The notes beneath the pieces were generated by a model. It had not been told where the DNA came from, searched no databases, and saw only the letters and a program-made list of their open reading frames with translations. 64,000 bases of DNA from assembly GCA_030411725.1 (NCBI GenBank), contig MU839840.1, positions 1,054,001 to 1,118,000 of the forward strand, written 5' to 3'. A program made the position numbers and the translations under genes. Shown here one piece after another: positions 45,818-57,322 of the stretch; within the stretch, counting starts at the first letter, position 1; each line of letters begins with the position of its first letter. Source of the DNA: Echria macrotheca (lineage: Eukaryota > Ascomycota > Sordariomycetes > Sordariales > Schizotheciaceae).

Positions 45818-47698
45818 CTAATAGGCTTGTCCTGGCATTTGCTGCTGCTGCGCTATGGGGCTCGGGCCGGGCGGGCTCATCCTCCGGTTCATACCATTCG
45901 GACTTTGCGGGCGGCCGCCCTGCTGCGGCGGGTAGCGCGGACCTGAGGAAGGCGACGCGGGCCGTTGGTCGTACGGGCTCATGGGACGTCCGCCCGCCGG
46001 TGACATGGGCCGGCCACCAGCCGGGCTCATCGGGCGGCCTCCGTTTGGCGATTGACGGCCCTGGGGAGGACCCATCGGTCCGGCGGGGGACTGCGGGCGG
46101 CCGTAGGGGCCGTTCGGGTTGGGCCCGCGTGGCCCCATACCCGGCTGGGGAGGATAGCCGGGGCGGGTGGGGTTGATGGGGGGTCCACGGGGACCACCTT
46201 GCGGGGGTGGGCGCGGCTTGACGGGACGTGTAGACAGACAGGTACGTGGGACGACGCCCTGTTCGGAGCGGTCGAGGCGGATGCAGAGGGCCCAGCCGTC
46301 GTCGTACTCGTGCAGGAGACGAACGAGCTGTCCAGCCTTGAGACCCATCTCATCCTCTAGAGTCGGCTTGAAATCAAGAGTGACGCGGTGAACGGTCGAT
46401 TGCGTAGGACCGCCGGCCGCAGCAATGGCTGCAGCGCCGGCCGAGGGGCCGAGGGGTTGACCGGGTGCAACGGAACTGACGCTGTATTCAGTGCCCGCCG
46501 GGCTGGGGGGTACGGCGGACATGGCGGCAGGTGGAGGCAGGGGCATGGTCAGATCAAGCGGCCGGGGAAGGTCCTTACGGATGGATGCCTTGCGAACGAG
46601 GCCGGCTGCGGCGCCCGCAGCGGCAGCGCCCGCGACGGCACCGGCAGCAGCACCGGCGCCGAAGGCAGCATCCCTCTCAGGGCCATCGATAGGGGAGACG
46701 GGTTCAGGTGAGCGGCCGGAAGGAGACGGGGCCAGACCAGATTGTCCTTGAACGGGGCTTGGCGGGCTGATCGGCCGGCCCTGCGCTCCGCCGCCGGACG
46801 GATCCTCGGCCATGCGTTGGTTGTCATGGAATGGGTTTGCCGGGTTGGAGCTCATGCTGGTCCCGGGGCGATCCCAGCCGCCAGCGTTCATGGTGGAGCT
46901 GACAGTCGGACGCTCCCACGCGCTGCCTCCGGCCGGCTTGTGAAGCTGCGACTCCTGCTGCTCCGGTACGCTGAGCATCATGCCGGCGCCACGGCTAGTT
47001 CTCCGGTCCGGAAGAGGTGCGAGGTTCGGCAGGAACTGTGTGACCGGTCGCAGACTCAGACGGGGCGCGTTGACGGGGGTTCGGATGGCGGCGCTGTCGG
47101 CGAACGGGTTCATAGGACCATTGATCTTCTCGTCCTCATCCTGCAGACGCTTCTGCTCCATCTTCTTCCTCCGCCTGTTGAACAGAACCCAGACCAGAAC
47201 AATCACAACCAAAATACCAGCCAGAACACCAATCGCGATACCAGCCTTGGCCACATTGCTGCTGTCATCGGTCTTGTCCGCCGTGGTCGTAGCCGAAGCA
47301 CGCGCCGCGCTTGTTGTCGTCACCTGGTCCGCCAGGCCCCCGGTTGGGTCCGCAGACTTGGTCGACGTGGGAGCGAGCGCCAGCGTCGAGTCGCTGGTAG
47401 TAGCATCGGTCGCCAGAGTGACGGCTGTTGGGAGCGAGAGGCTCGAGGTGGTTGACTTGGGGTGGGAGCTGGTCGTCGCCTTCGGCGCGGGCTTGGTCGT
47501 CGGGTCGGCCGTTATCAGCGTCTTAGCAGTCGGCGTCGGCGTCTGGGCGGCCGTGATGGTCTTGGTAACATATTTGGTCGAAGTTGAGGTCGGCTCGTCA
47601 TCATCCACCGCAAAAACGTTGCCCAATGCGCTCGTTATCGAGTCCCACAACTGTCTGGGCTGAATGTGCGCCTCTGGCGCATCGTAAACTGGATACAT
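45818..47698 (-). CDS. Single-pass membrane SH3 protein (Fus1-like)
   Basis: Single exon, 626 residues. No classical signal peptide is obvious. A Ser/Thr-rich, probably O-glycosylated outer region spans residues 35-145. One membrane helix (AGIAIGVLAGILVVIVLVWV) lies near 150-172, followed by NRRRKK as a stop-transfer signal. After an Ala- and Pro-rich linker comes an SH3 domain at about 437-492 (RVTLDFKPTLEDEMGLKAGQ and GWALCIRLDRSEQGVVP). The tail is Pro/Gly/Ser-rich with three GGRPMSPA-like repeats. This layout matches yeast Fus1, a cell-fusion protein, and fungal SH3 signalling proteins; the functional link is inferred. The open frame begins 11 codons earlier with a non-ATG codon. Confidence 0.88.
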   Translation of the reverse strand: MYPVYDAPEAHIQPRQLWDSITSALGNVFAVDDDEPTSTSTKYVTKTITAAQTPTPTAKTLITADPTTKPAPKATTSSHPKSTTSSLSLPTAVTLATDATTSDSTLALAPTSTKSADPTGGLADQVTTTSAARASATTTADKTDDSSNVAKAGIAIGVLAGILVVIVLVWVLFNRRRKKMEQKRLQDEDEKINGPMNPFADSAAIRTPVNAPRLSLRPVTQFLPNLAPLPDRRTSRGAGMMLSVPEQQESQLHKPAGGSAWERPTVSSTMNAGGWDRPGTSMSSNPANPFHDNQRMAEDPSGGGAQGRPISPPSPVQGQSGLAPSPSGRSPEPVSPIDGPERDAAFGAGAAAGAVAGAAAAGAAAGLVRKASIRKDLPRPLDLTMPLPPPAAMSAVPPSPAGTEYSVSSVAPGQPLGPSAGAAAIAAAGGPTQSTVHRVTLDFKPTLEDEMGLKAGQLVRLLHEYDDGWALCIRLDRSEQGVVPRTCLSTRPVKPRPPPQGGPRGPPINPTRPGYPPQPGMGPRGPNPNGPYGRPQSPAGPMGPPQGRQSPNGGRPMSPAGGRPMSPAGGRPMSPYDQRPASPSSGPRYPPQQGGRPQSPNGMNRRMSPPGPSPIAQQQQMPGQAY

Positions 47699-49920
47699 GG
47701 CGAGTTCTCCACGCGCTCCTCGTAACTCCAAAAATCTCTTCGCGGTGAACGAATGTGTCGTAAAGTGTAGTCGATCGGAATGGTCGATCTATGTCTCGGG
47801 TGAGCTGTTGGAAAGGAATGTGGGCTGCAGCAGCAATGTCGCGCGCAGAAGATGTCGTGGGGGATGAAGCGAAGGAAAGATAGTTGGATAAGGGCAAGAG
47901 AATGGAAGGGTGAGAGTCGCCTTCTCAAGCGCTCATCACGGGCAAACGAAGGACTCGACACCTGGTGTCTTCAACAAAAGAGTGTCTGGGAGACGGAGAG
48001 GAGGTGTGGAAGGAGAGGACGAGAGGGCCTGCAGGAGACAAGACCCGACGAGAGGGTGGACGAACACGACCCTGTCCGGGTTGGGTTGCGCGCAGCGAGC
48101 GGCAACCGTGTGCTGGGACTGGGCAGCAAACTTTGGCGCATGTACGGCCCGGACCTGGGGGACGGGGATCATGAGCGGGCTGTGCGGCACCTGCATCCTT
48201 TCTTCCCATCCCTCATCTGTCTTGCCTTCCTCGACGTCCTCTTGTTGCTTTGCGCACTCTCAGCTGTGAGAGTTTGTCCGTGTCACACCAGCATCGCCAC
48301 GAGTTGCCTTCTCCATCCATACTCGTCTGCGGCTCTGAGTCTGTGGTGGAGGGGCAACGTGACGAGAGGACCGGAGGCAGCGGTGAAGATGTTGCTGCAT
48401 CCCAATCAATCCCACGATGTTTCCCTCGCAGGGAAACCATGCGCGCCATTTCAGGAACCAGCGCGTTTCGATTGGTGGGCCTGGCGATCGACGGAGAAGC
48501 GAGATTGTCGACATGGAGTATGATTGGCCTGGAGAAAGCCACTTCAACCGGGACGACAGGGGTATTAAAGGTCAGTGGGCCACCCCTTTTGTTCTTGCAT
48601 TTCTTCCCCTCACATTCGAATGTTCGTCAGGGTGGGACAGGCGGCCTGCCGCTCTGCCTTTCGGCCGTGGGACTCGCGAGCTGCGACCATTCCCACGATC
48701 TCACCGGGTCTGGATGCTATCCGGGTATTCAGGCGGCAGAAAAAAACCCTGCGCGTGTTGGCCATTTTTTAGAGTAAGTGACGTACAAGAAAGTGATTAG
48801 CACCAGATCCGGGATTTGTGGATGAGAAGTTGAAGTTCAACGCTAAAGGCAGTACAAATTAAGGTACAACTGGTGATAATGGCAAAGGTCGAGCCCAAAC
48901 CAGCGGCGATCTTTCACGCACTTGTCTCGTTGACCCATGTCGTTCTTCAGAGTCTTTATCACAATAGAAAAATAGAAATGAAAAGATCAAGCGCATGAAT
49001 GATCATCAGAACAACAGCGGGGTGGAAAAACTGGTGAGCGAAGAAATCATGCGAGGCGCTTCATTCGCAAACAGATCCACATTGAAACGCCATCCCGAGA
49101 TAACGATTGGCTATTCCCGATAAATGTTTCTGAAACGACCGTTGATGACTTTGCTGGCTAGCAGCGTGGAGACGCAGCCCTGCTCATTTCTTCTTTTCAG
49201 CCCTCTGCAGCCTGATCGTTATCTTATCGGGCGCCTGGCTGGGAAATTGCATCTGCCGCAGAACTCTGCGGATGCCTCACAACCACAAAACGTCAATGAT
49301 TCCCACCTCTCGTCGGCCAGAAAGTGCATCGCTGTTCCTGTCGTTCAGTTCTCTGGGAATGCGGTACCACTACTTCTTGTGGTTAGAGATTCGCGAATGA
49401 ACTCACAGTCTTGAAGGGGTCAAGTGACGGGATGTAGCCTTTTGTTACGATGACAGACCCATGGTTCCAACCTTCAATACACTGTGCGTAATCGCCCAAA
49501 AGCTGCCCAGTATCAGACATGGCCATGAAGAAGGGTGGCAATAGGACACTTAGAAGAAGAGTGTTTATAAAACACTGCAGGTTTGGCTCATCGTTAAGTT
49601 CTCATACAACAAGCGGATCATCGCTTCTCGACACCCATGCCTTCCACAAAGCCTGGCTTCTTGCCTTCCACCTCCTAGAATCGCTTCCTCTCACCGGAAC
49701 ATCCGATGTGCGCCAAAAAGACAAGCAAGGCATTATTGCTCCAGAGAGACCTCCTAAGGTCATCAACACATTCCCGAACTCACTATGACCTTGGGGTTCG
49801 CCGTTCTTACTGGCTGGGGTCCTTCACGGTTCTCCGGCACTATCTGCTCTGCCGCCGCTTCTTCTCATCCTCCCTTTCTGTTCTTCTGGACTGGGTATAG
49901 CTGCTAGGGACGCGGCGATG
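47699..49920. other. Intergenic, no supported gene
   Basis: About 2.2 kb. The left end is the SH3 gene promoter and the right end the NAF1 3' flank. Open frames of 100-220 codons near 47.9-48.8 kb overlap on both strands and match nothing I know. Confidence 0.5.
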
Positions 49921-51771
49921 CTATGACTGGTTCCCACCTCGCCCTTGTTGAAACCCATACTGCTGATCCTGCGGATACTGTGGCGCCGGTGGTTGAGCCG
50001 GCTGTGTGGTAGGTTGCTGGCTCGGGTTCTGAGTCCCACCGTGTGGCCCGCCGCCTGCTTGAGGGTTTGTGAATGGCAGCTGCCGTCCGGCTCCAAACAT
50101 GGCAGTAAATTGTGCTGCAAATGCCGGGTACATCGACAATGGGATTGGTGGATATCCCGCCGCAGAAGCAGCCGAGCCTGAGGAATTCGCCGCTGTCGGT
50201 TGGCCTTGGGGTGGAAACCATGGTAGGCCGCCGAAGCCGGGAATGGGCGGAGGCTGGGACGGAGGACCTGCCATGTTCGGTGCCGGTGGGTGCGTGAACG
50301 TGAAGTCAGCAGAGGCGCTTGCGGGTCGAGTGGACGGCCTCTCGAAGTCTTGCAGCGGCGGCGGAGAATTCTGCAGGTGTGTTGAGGGCCTGCCTCCACC
50401 ACGGCTGGATTGACGATGACCGCCGCGATGACCGCCCCGGTCCCTCTGACCACCAAGGCTGGGGCGGCGCCCGTGGGAGTAGCCCCGCTCAGCCTGAGGT
50501 GACGAGTAATGAGTTGTCGGCGTGCCTTGGGCGAGAGTCGGTGGACGAGAGAGTGGCTTATATGGCCCATCTTCCTCTTCGTCATAATTGAGATGGACAT
50601 TGGCCGATGGTGTGTTTGCGGACCGAGGAAGATGAGCTCTCCCCCGTCTCTGTTGCCCTCCCTGTCCACCTCGGCCCTCATGCAGAGCTTGGGGTCTCCT
50701 TTTTTCCTTCTTGAACGCCTGCTCTTTCTCATCGTCTGAAAAGTCCTGTTCCGCAGGGGGGACTTCCTCGTCGTTGACATTACTCGCATCGGTTCCCTTG
50801 TTCTCTTTCGCCACCCGGGTAAGCTCATATACAGCATGCTGTACCGAGTAGTGCACCGTGGCTCCGATCTCTAATCCGAGTTCCTGGATTTCTTCGTCCG
50901 TGGCATACCGAACGATGAACATAGGACGTTGGATGCTGCCGAACATATCCGTCAATGCGCCAATGACTGTTCGGTCGCCCTTACACAATACAGATCCCCT
51001 CTCCAAGACTTTCTCCTCGCAATTGGCGAAAGACTTTATGACGACAGTCTTCTCGACAATGGAATGGATCTCTCCAAGGGGTAAGATGTCCATTTCGGCT
51101 GTGATAGTGACATCGGGCTTCGGCAAGACGTCTTCCAGTTGCTCGTTTTTGGTGCGTAATGGAGCGCCGAATTTGCCCAATTCTGTTTTTTCGTCGTTGC
51201 TGTAGGCCCCAACCATTAATACTCTTTCGGTGTCCTCTAGTCCCAGAGGTTGATAATCTTCGTCGTCATCGGAGTCCGAAGAAGAGCTCTCGGATTCGGA
51301 TGAGCTCACATATGGTGACGAGTCTACCTCCCATTCCGGATGCTCATCGTCGCCCTCTGGTGCTTCATCTTCGCTTCCATTGGCCTCCTCCATAATAGTG
51401 TCCCCAAGAGTTGTTTCCAATGCCGTAGTAGCGCTGAGGCCAGGAGCTTCTTTTGAAGAACTGGAGCCTGTGTCCATCACTACATCTTCTTGCTCTTCCG
51501 AGTGTGCAACTTGGACATGTGGGTGATCCTGGCTACTGCTGGCATTAGTTTTCGCAACCTCGACCTCGGCAGTACTTCTGTCCTTGTCGACATCTGTCTT
51601 CTCAGTCGGGCCCGAAGCCATCTGGTCTGTTGTTACATCGCCTGCGCTTGGGTTCGCCAACCCGGGTACGGCAGACGCTCCCAGGCTCTCTGGCGTGAAG
51701 TTGTGGACAGGTAGCTTCTCATTTGGTTTCGCGTAGCCGAGACCTGGAATCTGAAATGGCTGGTCCGACAT
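49921..51771 (-). CDS. NAF1: H/ACA snoRNP assembly factor NAF1
   Basis: Single exon, 616 residues. An acidic Ser-rich region (residues 95-180) precedes a Gar1/Naf1 beta-barrel domain at about 215-320 (PLGEIHSIVEKTVVIKS, then LERGSVLCKGDRTVIGALTDMFG). This domain binds the Cbf5/dyskerin partner. A Lys/Arg and RGG-like basic region (HRGGHRQSSRGGGRP) follows, then a long Pro/Gln/Gly tail. Naf1 escorts H/ACA RNPs to the nucleolus before Gar1 replaces it. The tail is probably disordered. The gene is divergent from ALG9. Confidence 0.9.
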   Translation of the reverse strand: MSDQPFQIPGLGYAKPNEKLPVHNFTPESLGASAVPGLANPSAGDVTTDQMASGPTEKTDVDKDRSTAEVEVAKTNASSSQDHPHVQVAHSEEQEDVVMDTGSSSSKEAPGLSATTALETTLGDTIMEEANGSEDEAPEGDDEHPEWEVDSSPYVSSSESESSSSDSDDDEDYQPLGLEDTERVLMVGAYSNDEKTELGKFGAPLRTKNEQLEDVLPKPDVTITAEMDILPLGEIHSIVEKTVVIKSFANCEEKVLERGSVLCKGDRTVIGALTDMFGSIQRPMFIVRYATDEEIQELGLEIGATVHYSVQHAVYELTRVAKENKGTDASNVNDEEVPPAEQDFSDDEKEQAFKKEKRRPQALHEGRGGQGGQQRRGRAHLPRSANTPSANVHLNYDEEEDGPYKPLSRPPTLAQGTPTTHYSSPQAERGYSHGRRPSLGGQRDRGGHRGGHRQSSRGGGRPSTHLQNSPPPLQDFERPSTRPASASADFTFTHPPAPNMAGPPSQPPPIPGFGGLPWFPPQGQPTAANSSGSAASAAGYPPIPLSMYPAFAAQFTAMFGAGRQLPFTNPQAGGGPHGGTQNPSQQPTTQPAQPPAPQYPQDQQYGFQQGRGGNQS

Positions 51772-52227
51772 CGTATCTAAGACGGCTTAACACCGGCGGA
51801 GATCGTACTCGAGAAGTTCTGCAGCCAATTGCTGTTGGGACGAAGCCGCGAGGGGCACTTGGTCGGTTCGTCTTGCACGATGTGAGTGTGAATTTCGGTC
51901 TTTCGAAAACCACCGTAGACGCAGTGCCGATGAAGTTTTGAGCTCCGTATCTTGTAAGAAACAAACAGCTTTAAGTTGTGGCGTGAAAGAGATGCTGTTC
52001 ATTAACCAACAAGTTCTGATGTCGCTTCAATCGGGGAAGCGTTGGGAGAGGCTTCGGTCGACCCAAAAAAATATCGAGGTGGGGTCTATCGATAGTGCTT
52101 CTTTGGGGAGCGCTAAGCCAATCGCGGTTAGCACGGAACCGGGACGAGCTTCCCAACTTTCCAAGAAGCGGAAACTGTTGAAACGACGACATCACTGCAA
52201 CCAACCAACCTCAGCTCATCAGCCAAG
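51772..52227. promoter_or_regulatory. Bidirectional promoter of NAF1 and ALG9
   Basis: A 456-bp gap between the divergent start codons at 51771 and 52228. No TATA box is seen, as expected for housekeeping genes. Confidence 0.5.
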
Positions 52228-54174
52228 ATGGCACCTCCCCCAGCGCCAGCACCGGCACAGCCGACGGATGCTGCGACAAACAAGGAGTTTGTGCACCCTT
52301 CCGCTAAACACGCACGGAAACAGTAAGGCATTCTCGCCGTGGAAGCGGGGTTCAAATAACTGACCAGGGTGAACAAAATGCCAGGGCCATCAAGAACACC
52401 TTCGCCATCGAACCCATCTCGGCCTTTTACATCTTCCTCACTGCAAACGCCATTGCTGCCCTGTTTTCGCCGATTCAGGACTGCGACGAGACGTTCAACT
52501 ATTGGGAGCCGACGCACTACCTGAGCCACGGATACGGCCTGCAGACATGGGAGTACTCCCCCGACTACGCCATCCGCAGCTGGCTCTATGTTGGCCTCCA
52601 CGCCATTGTCGGGAACTTTCGCCGCCTCCTGCCTCGCTCCAACAAGGTGGCTGAGTTCTACTTTGTCCGCTACGCCCTCGCTTTCGTCTGCGCTTTCTGC
52701 CAGACGCTGATGTGGAAGGCCATATGTCTAGCTTTGAACGCGCGTGTCGGACTTTTCTTCATCATGGCCCTTGTCTTCAGCCCGGGAAACTTCCATTCGA
52801 GCGCCGCCTATCTACCGTCAAGCTTCGCCATGTACATGTCGATGCTTGGCGCCGCTGCTTTCATCAATTGGCGCGGGGGCATTAAGACTTCGCAGGGCAT
52901 GTTCTGGTTCGCCGTGGGCGGCGTCTTTGGGTGGCCGTTTGCCATCGCTCTCTGCGCGCCGTTTGTTTTTGAGGAGGGTCTGCTTGCTCTTTTTAGCGAC
53001 AAGGAGCGCTTTTTCGAGGCCGCCATCCGAGTATTCCGTGGTGTGGTTGCCACGTTTGTCCTTGTCGTATGTCATCCCCTCTTCCCACGTCAGTACGGAT
53101 AGCGAGTGCTAAGATTTTCAGTTTTTCGATGTTGCGATCAACACCTTTTTCTACCACAAGGTGGAAGCCGTGTCATGGAACATTGTCAAGTACAACATCT
53201 TTTCCAAGACAGGCGGACCAGATTTGTACGGCACTGAACCGTGGGACTTTTACTTCAAGAACCTGGCTCTGAACTTCAACGCTTGGTTCATTCTTGCTCT
53301 TCTCTCCCTTCCCCTATTTTTGCTTCAGAAGCTTTTCAGCAGGACCACCGAGACGTTTCAGTCTGGCCTCCGTACGGTGGTATTCCTATCCCCATTTTAT
53401 ATGTGGTTGGCCATCTTTTCCCTCGAGCCGCACAAGGAAGAGAGGTTCATGTATCCAGCCTATCCTTTCCTGGCTCTGAACACTGCTCTGGCCATGCACA
53501 TGCTTCTAGCAGCGTTTGGCAAAGCCGACCCGAAGACGCTAGTCGGCAAGATACCTGGCAAACTGAAGCTATTCACCGTTACTGCGGCGGTGATGCTGTT
53601 TATTAGCATCGGCCTCGCTCGGGTATGGGGCATTTACTCGGCCTACTCGGCACCCCTGTCACTTTACAGCCCGCTCAGCACGGTTGGCTTGCCTGGCGAT
53701 AGCGTGTGCTTTGGTAAAGAGTGGTACCGCTTCCCGAGCTCGTACTTCCTGCCGCGGGACATGCACGCTAAATTCGTGCGATCCGAATTCCGTGGCCTGC
53801 TTCCTGGCGAATTTTCCGAGGCACGGACTGGTTTCGGCTTGTTCAGCGGCACCTGGCTCCCTACCATGGGACTCAACGATCGAAATGAAGAAGACATGGG
53901 CAAGTACGTCGACCTAAAGACATGCATGTTCCTCGTCGACACGCAATACCCAGAGCAAGAGAAGCGGCCGGGATGGAAGCCCCCACCCAACGAGCCTGAT
54001 TACATCGCCGACACCGAGCATTGGGAGGAGGTGAAGTGCGTACCGTTTCTGGACGCGGCAAACACGCCGTTCCTAGCCAGGGCGTTGTGGGTCCCAGACT
54101 TGAGCATTGTCCCAGAAAGGTTCAGGAGGAGATGGGGACGGCACTGTCTGTTGCGGCAGAGACGCGGCACGTGA
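52228..54174 (+). CDS. ALG9: Alpha-1,2-mannosyltransferase ALG9 (GT22)
   Basis: Exons 52228-52322, 52385-53066, 53122-54174; 609 residues. The first lumenal loop carries the GT22 signature DCDETFNYWEP near residues 59-69, whose acidic residues are catalytic in this family. About ten membrane segments follow, and HKEERFMYPAYP in the second half is the other conserved GT22 block. ALG9 adds mannose from dolichol-phosphate-mannose to the lipid-linked oligosaccharide in the ER lumen for N-glycosylation. The first donor reads CA|GTAAGG and restores CAG Gln. The protein ends with a basic RRRWGRHCLLRQRR tail. Confidence 0.94.
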
Positions 54175-54388
54175 GGGGCTCGACAGCCGCTCAGCAGATC
54201 CAGATGTATATATACTCGACAACGCCGGTTGCATAGAAGGCGACACAAATAATAGTTAAACAGGATCAAGGGCTGATGAAGCCAGCCCAAAGCAAGCAGC
54301 CGCCCAAAATGAATATCCAATGACCAAGCCAATCTGGACGTCCGGTAATCTATACTAGACCACCAAGGCTCGACAGCAGAGCTTAGAA

Positions 54389-55894
54389 CTACCAATGCTG
54401 AGCCCGACAGTGTTTGAGACCGGGGCCCCCGCCGCCGCCGGACTTGAGACAGTCCAGACAAGCCCACATCTTCCACTTGGCGACGCCGCGAAACAGCGAG
54501 GCCAGGTGCTGGACCATGTCGACGCCCTCGCCGTAGGCGATGCCGCTGCACCGGCACCGGGCGCGGCTGCACATGCTGAAGCGCAGGAGCGGGTTGTCGC
54601 GCTCGTGGGCGGCGCCGTCGAGGGCGCGGGAGATGATGCAGGCGAAGCTGTCGGTCTCGTACTGGGCGCGCCAGGGGGAGATGTTGAAGGTGTCGAGGAA
54701 GGTCATGTAGTTCCCCATTGCTGTGGCGGCGTTGGGGCAGGTGGTTGTGTTTGTGTTTGTGCTTGTGCGTGACGAGGATGAGGCCGGGTTGTGGTTGCCT
54801 ATGGCTGGTGCTGGGGCTAGCAGGGCGGTTACGCGGGTTATGGGGTCCATTAGGGCGTTGTTTAGTTCCTTGCGGAGGAGGGATTTGCGTTTTGCTATTT
54901 CTCCTTTTTGTTTTACTCTGTTTTAGTTTGTGGTTGGTTGGGGGTTGAAGGGGGGATGGAAAGGGGGGATGGGGGGGAAGAAGGGTAGGGGAGGGTGGGG
55001 AGGGGAAGAAGTACCGTGTAAGTCGTGCCGAAGAAGGCCGAGGTACTCGTCCGGCAGGTCGAGATCCAGACCGTATTCGGTCTCGGCCCTCAGCTGCTGG
55101 CGGTGGTGCAGGATCACGTTCCAGCTGAGCTCGGCGAACTGAGCCGGGAGGTCGAGCACGTAGGCGAACAGGAGGAGCTCGCAGCGGGCGGGGAAGACGG
55201 TGTAGTTCTGGTTGTCGGAGTGCTGATGCTGGTGCTGGTGCTGGTGCTGGTGCTGGTGCGGGTGCGGCTGGTTCGGGTGGTGGTTGTTCGCCAGGAGGAT
55301 CCGAGACAGCCACATCTCGCCGTAGCTGCGCAGGGCCGGCGCGCAGTCGTACTTGTCGGCCAGGGCGGCGAGGGATAGGAGGGTCTTTGTGGACGGGAGC
55401 GACGGCACGGCGTCGGAGCGGAAGTGCAGGATGTTGGCGAGGATGAGGAAGGTCGGGCCGTCGTCGTCGGGGAGGGTCAGAGGGAAGGGGCGGGGCGAGT
55501 CGGGCGCGCGGAAGGCGGTCGCTTCGGACATGGGGCCTGAGAGCATTGTTGTGAAGACCGGGGAGGCGAGGCATAGGACTGATGAGGAGACTTGGAGGCA
55601 CATGGTGGGTTCCGGGCGGCTGGCCGCTGTCTGGTCTGCTGCCGCTGATGATGAGGGCAGGAGTGGATCGTTATAGACCGTCTGGGGGGACGATGCTGAG
55701 TTGGATGTCTTGTTGAGGTCGTCCTCGTCCCCGGGGAGGGTTATTATCATGTCGTCGTCGGCATCGTCGGGCCGTTGTGAGGGTTGTGATGATGGGGGTT
55801 GTTGTTGTTGTTCTTCAGGTTTCCGACCTGGGAAGCAGAGCAAGATGTCGCCGCGCGGGTCGATTACCTGGACCTGTTGCTGCATGGCTGCCAT
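54389..55894 (-). CDS. BTB/POZ-domain protein
   Basis: Exons 55894-55015 and 54894-54389 on the minus strand (120-nt intron); 461 residues. Residues about 15-215 form a BTB-like domain: GDILLCFPG, then LQVSSSVLCLASPVFTTMLSG and, after a gap, LADKYDCAPAL, the order found in many fungal BTB proteins. A His-Gln repeat encoded by (GCTGGT)n follows. The C-terminal exon is Cys-containing (CSRARCRCSG, CLDCLKSGGG). BTB domains mediate dimerisation or Cullin-3 binding; here the role is unknown. The intron is inferred from the loss of coding sense after HDLH and a good AAATAG acceptor. Confidence 0.85.
55227..55258. repeat. (GCTGGT)n microsatellite coding His-Gln
   Basis: A 6-bp tandem repeat of about five units lies inside the BTB gene and encodes an alternating His-Gln run. 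Its length is likely polymorphic between strains. Confidence 0.85.
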
Positions 55895-57322
55895 TGTGTG
55901 CCTATCATTTTTTTTTGTTTCTTTTTTTTGGTGGTCCCTTTCGTTTCTCTTCTGGCAATACTTTGTTTCACTTTCTTTGCATGAGCTTTTGAAGCAAAAG
56001 GCTTCATAAAAGCACGGAAATCGACAACCCTCGAAAACGATGAAGAGGAGGTTCGTCGGCTTATAAATTTAAATATCGGAGTCCGGCTCCTTATCCTTGT
56101 TCATGATTGGGCTCCAGCTCCACCAAGCTGGGCGCTTTTCTTGTGGTCTGGCCGGTGTCCCGCGTTATGTGTGTGTGTGATCAAAAGGCAAGCTTGTTGA
56201 AGCGTTGATGCCCGACTGGCGGGGGTGCTTGGTACCAAACAACCACCACCACCACCCGCTTTTGCTCCTCTGTTGGGCCACACCCCGCCCGCCCGCCCAC
56301 CCACCACTCCATGCCCAAACACTGGACTGGACTGGTGCCTGGCTCGAGTTGCGGCGCGCGTGCGGGGGGGAATGGGACAGAGAAGTGATAAAAATGAGGC
56401 GCATTTGCCTGGTTCCTCGTGACGAGCAATCAGATCCCAGAGGCCAAAATTGATAGGTCCGGATTGCCCCTATGTCGGTCGGTGTGCGGCACTGCTTGGA
56501 TGGTGTGCATGTGTGTCTCTGGGCCTGATCTCGATAAGTACCTGTGGTTGAGGACGACATATATCGGGGTTCTTATTAGGCTCCGATCCACTTATGAGCC
56601 GCTGTTGTGTAACGGGGTCGCTAAGGATTCCGGGCAACGATTCCGGAGGCACAGCTGTGACTAGGTAGCGTGAGGCAGTTGGTTGGGACTGGAGAACGTT
56701 AGTAAGGTTGTGAGGACGTCAAACTGAGGATAGGATGTGAGGAGGGGGGGGGGGCGGCCGGTGTTGCCTGTTCTCGATCATATGGTTTGAGCCTGAGGAA
56801 CTTGAATATCTGTGTTCTGGGTTGGCTAGTAAGGCCAAAGTCGAAACAGGGAAGGGTGTTAGTGTTGGCAGTCGACCTTGTGTTCTGTCAAGTAATAGGT
56901 GATACTAATAATAATTTCAAGGTCTATTCTTCCTATGATTCCGATGGGCTATATCGGTTGTTGAGTCTGGAGCAAAGCTCGATTCGAATGAGACCATTGG
57001 CACCTTTGATTCCGACCTAATGAGAAGCAGGGACGTGGAGAAGTTGCTGAGGTGTTTCATTAAGAAACGATATGAATTATGTGCTTGACTGGATGGAGCT
57101 TGGAGACTACCGGCAAGCTACAAGTTTCTCGAGACAGTGATAGTCTGGCTTGAGATCTAGGTTCACACAAGCTACTGGGGAGTAACGAGATACTACCCAT
57201 GTACTTCCCGACGCTTCCAATAACGGGTAGTTCGGAGAACAAACCAACAAATTATAACGTTCAGATGACGGGTATCCTCGTTACCATGCTATCCATACTC
57301 CGACCTATCATGACAGATGCTT
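55895..57322. other. Intergenic with homopolymer tracts
   Basis: About 1.4 kb. It contains T-rich tracts near 55905-55930 at the BTB promoter, an 11-G run at 56744-56754 and no supportable gene. Confidence 0.5.

Noticed and set aside
54000..55601. 533-codon minus-strand open frame
   Set aside because: It runs antisense to the ALG9 3' end and in another frame through the BTB gene. It is Pro/Arg-rich with no domain, a typical GC-rich shadow.
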